Shown here piece after piece: positions 21,108 through 26,679 of a stretch of 26,679 nt of DNA. Position numbers and translations under genes: made by a program. The stretch's first letter is position 1; every line of letters starts with the position of its first letter. The notes below the pieces were generated by a model. That model searched no databases, was not told where the DNA came from, and saw only the letters and a program-made list of their open reading frames with translations. This DNA is from CALARM01 sp964431735 (lineage in GTDB: Bacteria; Vulcanimicrobiota; SpSt-956; JAKJGF01): positions 1 through 26,679 of the forward strand of contig CAYSLJ010000103.1 of the NCBI GenBank assembly GCA_964431735.1, given 5' to 3'.

Positions 21108-22324
21108 GATTTTATAAATAAAGCCTTTAAATATCTTCCTTCTTTAAATGTCACAGGATGGTCAATACCATGACCTGTTTCTTCTATTATGTTTATAGAC
21201 TTATTCCTTTTATTGATAGTACTTAAAACAGCATGCCTGAATTCTTCAGGTGATACATGAGCGGAGCAGGAACATGTTACAAGTATTCCGCTCCTGCTTA
21301 AAAGGCTTAATCCGAGAGAATTTAATTGTTTATATGCTTTTATAGCATCGGAGTTTTCTTCTTTTTTCTTTGCAAAAGAGGGCGGATCCAGAATTACTAT
21401 GTCGAATTTTTTACCTTTATCTATTAATTTTTTAAGTTCTTTGAAGGCATCTCCCTGAATAGTGTTGCGCTGTATATAAGCCAGTTCGGGATTCATGGCA
21501 AAATTTCTTTCCATGCTTTCCATGGCAGGTCTGTTTATATCCAGACTTGTAACATGTTTTGCCCCGCCTTTTGCCGCATAAAGAGAAAATCCTCCCGTAT
21601 AACTGAATACATTTAATATGTTCTTATCTCTGCTCAGTTCCTGAACCTTTTTTCTGTTATCCCTTTGATCCAGAAAAAAACCTGTCTTCTGTCCTTTCAG
21701 AAGGTCTGCTTCAAATTTAAGATGATTTTCACAAAAAACTACAGGTCCGGACAGGGGAGGGCCATAAAGAATCTGTCCGTCATAAAAGCCATGGAGATAA
21801 TCTGTCTCTTTCATACAGTGACGGTTAAGTCTCATCAACAGTCTCTTATGTGGAAACAGCTCACCAAGGTATGGGAGAAATTTTTTCAAATGTACTATCC
21901 AGGCACATGTATAAATTTTTATTACGAGAGTATCTTCATATCTATCCATTACAAGCCCCGGAAACCCGTCATTTTCTCCGTTAATAAGACGATATCCTGT
22001 CGTACCGGTAGAAGGCAGAAATTCCCTTGTGGAAAAAGCTTTCTTCAGTCGCTCTATAAAGAAACCTTCATTTATGGGTGCAGGTTTTCCTTTCTGAAGA
22101 ATTCTCAGTCTCAGAGGTGATAAAGGATCATAGAGGCCTGCCGCCAGAAATTTGTTTTTTCTGTCAAAAATAATGCCAAGAGTTCCGGGAGGCCCGTCTC
22201 CTTTCTGGGATATAACGGATTTATCAAAAACCCACGGATGGCCCGACAGAATTATTTTTTCTATATTATAATTCACAAAGAGTTTTATGTTCTTTCCTTG
22301 AATTTTTCCTTCTTCACCTATCAC
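21104..22324 (-). CDS. RlmI-like class I SAM-dependent 23S rRNA cytosine-5 methyltransferase
   Basis: Predicted 406-residue RNA methyltransferase. It starts with a PUA-like RNA-binding domain (HPWVF at 29-33), then a central domain (TGFFLDQR at 214-221) and the Rossmann core: SAM motif NVFSYTGGFS (238-247), acidic LDIN (261-264), LDPPSF (312-317) and TCSCS (350-354), whose cysteines include the expected nucleophile of m5C enzymes. E. coli RlmI, which modifies C1962 of 23S rRNA, has about this length and order. The GTG at 22324 lies inside a heptad and has no Shine-Dalgarno; relatives begin 15-25 residues before HPWVF, so the true start may be internal, for example GTG at codon 17. The TGA stop also comes from a heptad. 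It is last in the minus-strand gene run. Confidence 0.9.
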   Translation of the reverse strand: MIGEEGKIQGKNIKLFVNYNIEKIILSGHPWVFDKSVISQKGDGPPGTLGIIFDRKNKFLAAGLYDPLSPLRLRILQKGKPAPINEGFFIERLKKAFSTREFLPSTGTTGYRLINGENDGFPGLVMDRYEDTLVIKIYTCAWIVHLKKFLPYLGELFPHKRLLMRLNRHCMKETDYLHGFYDGQILYGPPLSGPVVFCENHLKFEADLLKGQKTGFFLDQRDNRKKVQELSRDKNILNVFSYTGGFSLYAAKGGAKHVTSLDINRPAMESMERNFAMNPELAYIQRNTIQGDAFKELKKLIDKGKKFDIVILDPPSFAKKKEENSDAIKAYKQLNSLGLSLLSRSGILVTCSCSAHVSPEEFRHAVLSTINKRNKSINIIEETGHGIDHPVTFKEGRYLKALFIKS

Positions 22325-22380
22325 TTTTTACAACTCACTTTTCATTACTCACTATTCACCACTCACGACTCACCATTCGC
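22321..22380 (-). repeat. Heptad array between HEAT-repeat and methyltransferase genes
   Basis: TCAC or a one-base variant recurs in register at 22321, 22328 (TTAC), 22335, 22342 (TCAT), 22349, 22356, 22363, 22370 and 22377 (TCGC): nine units of the purine type when read on the minus strand. The array fills the whole 57-bp gap and runs into the N-terminal end of the methyltransferase frame. Confidence 0.85.
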
Positions 22381-22381
22381 C

Positions 22382-24205
22382 TTACTTATTTTTTCTACAC
22401 TCCGGACAGCTTATAAGTATAGTATTTCCTCCCATAGGAGTCTTAAGAGCACATTTGGGACAGAATGATTTCCCGCATTTCTCGCAATCACTTTTATGAA
22501 TTAATTCCCATAATATTTCTCCTTTGAGCTCCGGGTATTGTTTTCTTATTATTTTTCCGCAGACAGAACATAAAGGTAATACCTCTTTTTTAGCTTCTTT
22601 TTTCATTTTATTCATAACAGTCTCTCTGGCCTTTGTCTGCATATGGGCATAAGATTTATTTACTTTATTAAAGAACCCTGTTATTGTCTGCATAAACCCG
22701 ATACCAAGCTTTTTCCCTATTTTGTTACATGCATCCTTTGCTGCATTCCTTATGTCTTTATTTATATCTTTTCTGCCTGAGAATTCTTTGATTGCATCTA
22801 TAGACGTTTTATCTCCTGAGAGGATGAGTATATCGAGTAACATTTTTTGAACCTCTCCATCATTACTTTCATAAAGAGCCTGACCTGTTTCATAAAGAAC
22901 ATATTTACCTCTCTTTTTGAGTATTTCAGATGCAATATGTCTGAGATTTTTTTCCTGTACCAGAATCGTAACCATAGCAGATGCTATCTCAGGCATATCC
23001 AGACTGTCAATGGTTTCTGCTGCTTTTTTTCTCACATTATCTGACTCATCAAAGAGAGCGCTTAATAAAGGATTGACTATTTCTTCACATGTAAAAAAAC
23101 TTAACCCGATTATAACTGCCATCCTTACCTGTTCACTTCTGTCTTCCTGTAAAGTAACCAGATGAGGAATAACTGCTTCATATTTAAATCTGCCAAGTGT
23201 TTCTACTGCGGCTACTCTTACGTGTTCATCAGGATTTTGTAACAGAGGGATAATTCCTTCTACAGACTTTTTATCTCCTATTGTAGCCAGTATTTCAAGA
23301 GCTGCCAGAACTAACTCTGGATTGTTTGCTCCCAGGATTTTCATAAGTGGCGCAACAGATGCTTCTCCCAGTTTGATAAGTTCTTCTACCGTTGCTGTTC
23401 TTACTTCTTCATTATCTGTAGTAAGTTTTCTTATTAATTCGTAGACTTTTTCTTCTCTTACCTTCTGAAGACTCTTACATGTTTCTTCTATAAGTTCCCT
23501 GACAGAAGTATTTTTTTCTATTTTCAGAAGCTGTTTTAAATGGTCCAGTGCCCTGTCATCATTCAAGGATTCCAGAGCCCACAGAGTCATCTTTTTAACG
23601 GAAATATTATTATCTGCAAGAAGATTGCACAGGGGCAACACTGCCGAAGGAGCACCTGTCTTGCCGAGAGATTTGATGATTTCACATCTTATTTTTTCAT
23701 CCCTGTAATCGAGTTTATTCAGCAGAGCCGTAACAACTCCGGGAGATTTTTTTGTACCGAGTAATTTTATAGTTTCTAAAAGTTTCTCCTGATCATGTTC
23801 TTTGTTGAATGTGTCTATAAGGATATCTGTTTCATCTTTTACTGCCGGCTCCTCCTGAAGTTTTGAAGACGTTTTCAGAATATTTATATATTTTTTATTA
23901 CTGAGGCAGCTTTTACAGGTAGCGGTTTCTCCTTTTTTTTCTCCCAGGCATTTTATACAGAAACGTTTATTACAGGATTCACATGTATATTCTGCATTAA
24001 CACTGGGATGCCAGGCACAGAAAGTATAGCTTTTCCATTTTACTTCCTCTTCTTCTTTATTTCTCTTTTCTATTTCTTCCAGTCTCTTTTTTTCTTCTTC
24101 CTGTTTTTTTGCTTCTATCGCCTGTTCTTCTATACGCTTTTTAGTTTCTACTGATTCCATTAAATTTTTAAGTCTGTTCTGATCGATTCCTTTCGGGTTT
24201 TTCAT
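22382..24205 (-). CDS. HEAT-repeat protein with an N-terminal B-box-like and a C-terminal zinc finger
   Basis: Predicted 607-residue cytoplasmic scaffold (no signal, no membrane segment). Residues 15-57 are a highly charged coiled coil. A B-box-like zinc site follows with Cys63, His66, Cys75, Cys78, Cys83, Cys86, Cys97 and Cys100. Residues 125-500 form about ten HEAT/PBS-lyase-type helical repeats (units such as AALEILATIGDKKSVEGIIP). The C-terminus carries a second cysteine cluster: 546, 549, 574, 577, 582, 585, 600 and 603, arranged as four CxxC pairs like a FYVE or double-zinc ribbon. The combination is not one I recognise as a named family. It is probably a protein- or RNA-binding hub. 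ATG 24205 has no clear Shine-Dalgarno. It lies between a HAD gene and an rRNA methyltransferase in one gene run. Confidence 0.8.
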   Translation of the reverse strand: MKNPKGIDQNRLKNLMESVETKKRIEEQAIEAKKQEEEKKRLEEIEKRNKEEEEVKWKSYTFCAWHPSVNAEYTCESCNKRFCIKCLGEKKGETATCKSCLSNKKYINILKTSSKLQEEPAVKDETDILIDTFNKEHDQEKLLETIKLLGTKKSPGVVTALLNKLDYRDEKIRCEIIKSLGKTGAPSAVLPLCNLLADNNISVKKMTLWALESLNDDRALDHLKQLLKIEKNTSVRELIEETCKSLQKVREEKVYELIRKLTTDNEEVRTATVEELIKLGEASVAPLMKILGANNPELVLAALEILATIGDKKSVEGIIPLLQNPDEHVRVAAVETLGRFKYEAVIPHLVTLQEDRSEQVRMAVIIGLSFFTCEEIVNPLLSALFDESDNVRKKAAETIDSLDMPEIASAMVTILVQEKNLRHIASEILKKRGKYVLYETGQALYESNDGEVQKMLLDILILSGDKTSIDAIKEFSGRKDINKDIRNAAKDACNKIGKKLGIGFMQTITGFFNKVNKSYAHMQTKARETVMNKMKKEAKKEVLPLCSVCGKIIRKQYPELKGEILWELIHKSDCEKCGKSFCPKCALKTPMGGNTILISCPECRKNK

Positions 24206-24268
24206 ATTACTATCTGATACATTCTGTAATCCTTAAGAATGTAACAGCCCCCCTTTCTTAATAGATTT

Positions 24269-24904
24269 TTACAAACTTTTCAGGACTTTTTCGATACCAT
24301 CAAAATTATTTATAAAATAATCTACATAGTTAGAACGCAGTATTGTTTTCATACCAAGCATTTTTGCAGGCATAAGATCAAGTGTAACGTCATCTCCTGT
24401 CATAATACATTCCTGTGGCTTCAGATCATGTTCCTTCATAATCTGTTTCAGTGTTTCAGTAGAAGGTTTTTTTGTTTTATAAATCTTAAAATATTCATTC
24501 ATATTGTAGCTTTTTAACAGTTCTATTATAGTTTCCTCTCTTGTTCTGGTAAGTATGAATATTTTATATTCATTTATAACGGAAAAATTATTTACAAAAC
24601 TCTCAAGTAAACCTCTGTGAGCTTTACGATAGGCATAATATATATCCCATAATTTTTCGAGACATACGTTCTCACCATATCTGACAGTTACAGCTTTCTG
24701 GAATATATCTTTTATTGAAGCTGACTGCATTTCATTATCCAGTTTGAATATTTCTACTATTACTTCTTTTGCTTCATTTAGTCTTTCTTCCCGTGATATT
24801 TCTCCTCTTATTTCTTCGATTACTTTCTCTACTGCTGAAAGTCTCACTTCATCAAGGTTATCAAGTGTTCCTGAAAAATCAAATATGATTGCTTTTATAC
24901 TCAT
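24269..24904 (-). CDS. HAD-superfamily hydrolase-like protein with DxS motif I
   Basis: Predicted 211-residue protein. ATG 24902-24904 is chosen because it overlaps the TGA of the cytidine deaminase gene (ATGA) and has GGAGG five bases upstream; a start at 24916 would ignore this site. HAD motifs are in order: Asp9 nucleophile in FDFSGT, Thr119 (motif II) in ILTRT, a lysine in KTKKPS (about 145, motif III), and GDD-xxx-D at 170-176 (motif IV). Motif I reads D-x-S instead of the D-x-D of phosphatases; the second Asp is the usual general acid, so the reaction may differ or be slow. A helical cap lies between motifs I and II (subclass I). Translational coupling to cytidine deaminase suggests nucleotide or nucleoside phosphate salvage, but the substrate is not visible. 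Confidence 0.84.
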   Translation of the reverse strand: MSIKAIIFDFSGTLDNLDEVRLSAVEKVIEEIRGEISREERLNEAKEVIVEIFKLDNEMQSASIKDIFQKAVTVRYGENVCLEKLWDIYYAYRKAHRGLLESFVNNFSVINEYKIFILTRTREETIIELLKSYNMNEYFKIYKTKKPSTETLKQIMKEHDLKPQECIMTGDDVTLDLMPAKMLGMKTILRSNYVDYFINNFDGIEKVLKSL

Positions 24905-25350
24905 ATCTGCCTCCATGACTCTGTCTGATATTTTGCCGGATTTATTCCCAGCTGTTTTGTACCGAATGGTTCAGGATAGAGTTCATAAAATGTTATCCTT
25001 CTTACTGTACCACAGGTATTTGCAGCTATAATTTCCATTGTGCCATCATCAAATTCTGCTATGGACTGGCGGCATATACAGCAGGGAAAAGGAGGTATTT
25101 CATTTTCCGTTATTACCGACAGGGCAATAAAACGTCGTTCACCTGCTACGACAGCTGCATTTATGGCATTTACTTCGGCATGGGTTGTAGGTGAATAGGC
25201 AGCATTTTCTATATTACATCCCATGTAATATTTTCCGCTTGAAGCAAGTAAAGATGCGCCTACCTTATAACCTGAATAGGGACAGTAAGAATATTCTCTT
25301 GCCTTTATGGCCAGTTTAATAAGTTTATCTTCCTGTTTTTTTGTAATCAT
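24901..25350 (-). CDS. cdd: Cytidine deaminase
   Basis: Predicted 149-residue zinc enzyme that deaminates cytidine and deoxycytidine to uridine forms in pyrimidine salvage. ATG 25348-25350 is chosen (MITKKQEDKL), as the fold starts there; an ATG at 25386 lies inside a hairpin and would add 12 unlike residues. The catalytic motif is H57-A-E59 and the other zinc ligands are Cys90 and Cys93 in PCCICRQ. Short tetrameric deaminases usually have CAE rather than HAE, and PCG rather than PCC, so this is a variant zinc site (one Cys replaced by His). A tail of about 15 residues extends past the usual end. No strong Shine-Dalgarno is visible. It overlaps the HAD gene by four bases. Confidence 0.9.
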   Translation of the reverse strand: MITKKQEDKLIKLAIKAREYSYCPYSGYKVGASLLASSGKYYMGCNIENAAYSPTTHAEVNAINAAVVAGERRFIALSVITENEIPPFPCCICRQSIAEFDDGTMEIIAANTCGTVRRITFYELYPEPFGTKQLGINPAKYQTESWRQI

Positions 25351-25362
25351 ATTCGTCGTTTT

Positions 25363-25397
25363 ATATGCAGTGAATGACAGAGCCATTCACTGCATAT
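25363..25397. promoter_or_regulatory. 14-bp perfect hairpin between propeller and cytidine deaminase genes
   Basis: ATATGCAGTGAATG (25363-25376) pairs perfectly with 25384-25397 around a 7-nt loop. Both arms contain a GTGA/TCAC heptad motif (GCAGTGA). It lies 13 bp upstream of the cdd start and 6 bp past the propeller stop on the minus strand. There is no T-run, so it may be an mRNA-processing, stability or attenuating structure rather than a classic terminator. Confidence 0.6.
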
Positions 25398-25403
25398 TAA
25401 TCC

Positions 25404-26435
25404 TTATTTCCCGAGGACAGCAGACCATTTTAATGTTCCATCAGGCGTCAGTGCCAGAAGGCCGCCCTTATCTGTACTTATATATATGGTTCCGTCTTTT
25501 CCTATGGCAGGTTTCTTTGAGATATTGTCTTCAGGATTAAAATTCCATAGCTCTTTCCCATTTTTCATGGCATATAAAAAATCTCCTGCACTTACATATA
25601 CAGTTCCGTCCGTTGCCAGTGCTGGCCCTGACAGGTTTCTGAACCCCTTTATTCTGTAACTCCAGCTCAATGAACCGTCAGGATTGAAAGCAAATAGAGT
25701 GCTTTCTGCACATATATATACAGTGCCGTCAGCACCTACAGAAGGTGAAACATTGGCAGGTAGATATAAAGTCTTTTTCCATAATTGATTGCCCTGGTTA
25801 TCAAAGCCATAGAAATTACTTCCCGATGTACATACATAGATATTATCATTTTTATCTGCAACTGGTATATATACAGATCCATCTTCTTTATCAAGGAAAT
25901 TGCCCCATTTTGTGGAACCATCAGGATTAATGGCAGTAATCTGTGTTCCTGCCGTTGCATAGATTGTTCCTGTTCCGGCAACAACTACGTTGACTATCTG
26001 TCTTCTTGTAACAACTCTCCACTGTTCCTCTCTGTTTTTATTATAGGCCTTTATCTGATATTCTTCACCGGTATAAATAGTTCCATCTTCTCCTATAGCG
26101 GGAGGAACAAAAGAACCGAGCTTTTGATAAGATGTCTTAAGAGACCCGTTAGTATTTAAGGCATAAAGAGTATCATTCCCGGAATATGCATATATGGTGC
26201 CATCACTCAATATATGAAGATCTGATGATAATTGTCCGTCACTTTTAAAAGACCATTTGTTTTTTCCTTCACCGGTCAGTGAATATAATTGACCGTCACT
26301 GCATCCTACATAAATATTTCCTTCACTGTCAATAAGGGGAGCTGTTGTTTTTCTTTCATTTACACTGTCCTGACTGTAGCAAAAGGTTGTAACCAATAAA
26401 AACAACAGGATTAAAATAGTTAACTTTGTAATCAT
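25404..26435 (-). CDS. Secreted PQQ-type eight-bladed beta-propeller protein
   Basis: Predicted 343-residue exported protein. ATG 26433-26435 has AGAGGTG five bases upstream. A signal peptide ends near residue 21 (FCYS then Q); the cysteine in TTFCYS is not in a good lipobox. Eight repeats follow, each with the DGTIYV...LYALNPDGSLKW pattern (for example GTVYICAESTLFAFNPDGS), enough for a closed eight-bladed propeller of the PQQ/WD-like kind seen in BamB and quinoprotein dehydrogenases. No catalytic calcium/quinone residues or extra domains are present, so a structural or binding role is more likely than an enzyme. It is the first gene of the minus-strand run with cdd, HAD, HEAT and methyltransferase genes. 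Confidence 0.82.
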   Translation of the reverse strand: MITKLTILILLFLLVTTFCYSQDSVNERKTTAPLIDSEGNIYVGCSDGQLYSLTGEGKNKWSFKSDGQLSSDLHILSDGTIYAYSGNDTLYALNTNGSLKTSYQKLGSFVPPAIGEDGTIYTGEEYQIKAYNKNREEQWRVVTRRQIVNVVVAGTGTIYATAGTQITAINPDGSTKWGNFLDKEDGSVYIPVADKNDNIYVCTSGSNFYGFDNQGNQLWKKTLYLPANVSPSVGADGTVYICAESTLFAFNPDGSLSWSYRIKGFRNLSGPALATDGTVYVSAGDFLYAMKNGKELWNFNPEDNISKKPAIGKDGTIYISTDKGGLLALTPDGTLKWSAVLGK

Positions 26436-26543
26436 TCATACACCTCTTTTATTTAAAATTTATAATCTTTTAATTTCTATAAGTATTTTATTAATCCTTT
26501 TCTCTGGTTGATTTCATAAGAATTTAAAATTACGGCAGTTCCA

Positions 26544-26596
26544 CCTGTGACGCGTAACGTGTAACCCGTCACGAGAGCATATATGTATTATTTATG
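26544..26596 (-). repeat. MITE-like element, partial copy 3 in reverse orientation
   Basis: On the minus strand 26596 down to 26564 is identical over 33 bases to copy 2, from CATAAATAAT through GTGACGGGT. The heptads continue in register (plus-strand GTGA 26547, GTAA 26554, GTAA 26561, GTCA 26568). The outer inverted-repeat ends are degraded. It lies 18 kb from the other copies, so this is a dispersed repeat, not a local duplication. Confidence 0.7.
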
Positions 26597-26666
26597 ATTA
26601 CGCCGGTAAATTTTTGTAAATATTTTTCTTATCATATAGATTATTCTTCTGTTACTATGTTTTATG

Positions 26667-26675
26667 TGTTATAAT
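26667..26675 (+). promoter_or_regulatory. Possible extended -10 promoter at the right edge
   Basis: TG-T-TATAAT (26667-26675) is a good extended -10 element. The -35 region 17 bp upstream (TTCTGT, 26647-26652) is weak. It would drive a plus-strand gene outside the window. Confidence 0.3.
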
Positions 26676-26679
26676 TTAA

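Larger units (their letters stand above)
26436..26679. other. Right-edge spacer with a third copy of the inverted-repeat element
   Basis: It is upstream of the propeller gene on the minus strand and presumably of another gene past the edge on the plus strand. Apart from the element copy (26544-26596) and a possible promoter at the edge, it is AT-rich with no gene. GAGGTG next to 26440 is the ribosome-binding site of the propeller gene. No clear minus-strand promoter was found. Confidence 0.5.

Overview
The window is about 26.7 kb of AT-rich bacterial DNA with 13 intact protein genes, one truncated gene copy and many structured, repeat-filled spacers. Lipoprotein signals, a bacterial alpha-2-macroglobulin next to penicillin-binding protein 1C, a periplasmic-type c cytochrome and secreted TPR and propeller proteins point to a Gram-negative (diderm) cell. 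Shine-Dalgarno sites are often strong (AGGAGG), and GTG and TTG starts are common. I cannot place the organism in a phylum; the mix of genes would fit a poorly sampled or candidate lineage. No rRNA, tRNA, CRISPR array, prophage or intact insertion sequence was seen.

Left part (1-4793, plus strand): two tandem secreted lipoproteins resembling M30 (hyicolysin-type) zinc metallopeptidases. Between them lies what looks like a third copy reduced to its N-terminal part (2386-2748) and its last ten codons (2928-2960), with a hairpin-rich, RNA-like segment in between. Next come a minus-strand monoheme c cytochrome with a copper-amine-oxidase-N-like domain (4874-5590), a secreted protein of about 16 TPRs (5913-7718), and a 596-bp spacer with two copies of a mobile-looking inverted-repeat element.

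Middle (8315-21015, plus strand): the alpha-2-macroglobulin and PBP1C pair, thought to guard and repair the periplasmic wall; a lone response regulator followed by a PAS/DHp/receiver protein with no ATPase domain; a DUF885 putative zinc peptidase; and a soluble Ser/Thr kinase.

Right part (26435 down to 21104, minus strand): a likely transcription unit of a secreted eight-bladed propeller protein, cytidine deaminase, a HAD-family protein overlapping it by ATGA, a HEAT-repeat protein with a zinc finger at each end, and an RlmI-like 23S rRNA cytosine methyltransferase.

The most striking feature is noncoding. Almost every spacer carries 7-bp repeats with a GTGA core (CGC type, CCA type and purine-rich type). 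The largest is 30 units in perfect register (18208-18417). They form palindromes, lie inside a dispersed element of about 100 bp, and supply stop codons to at least two genes. The other candidates for something new are the RNA-like segment at 2768-2918 and the double zinc-finger HEAT protein.
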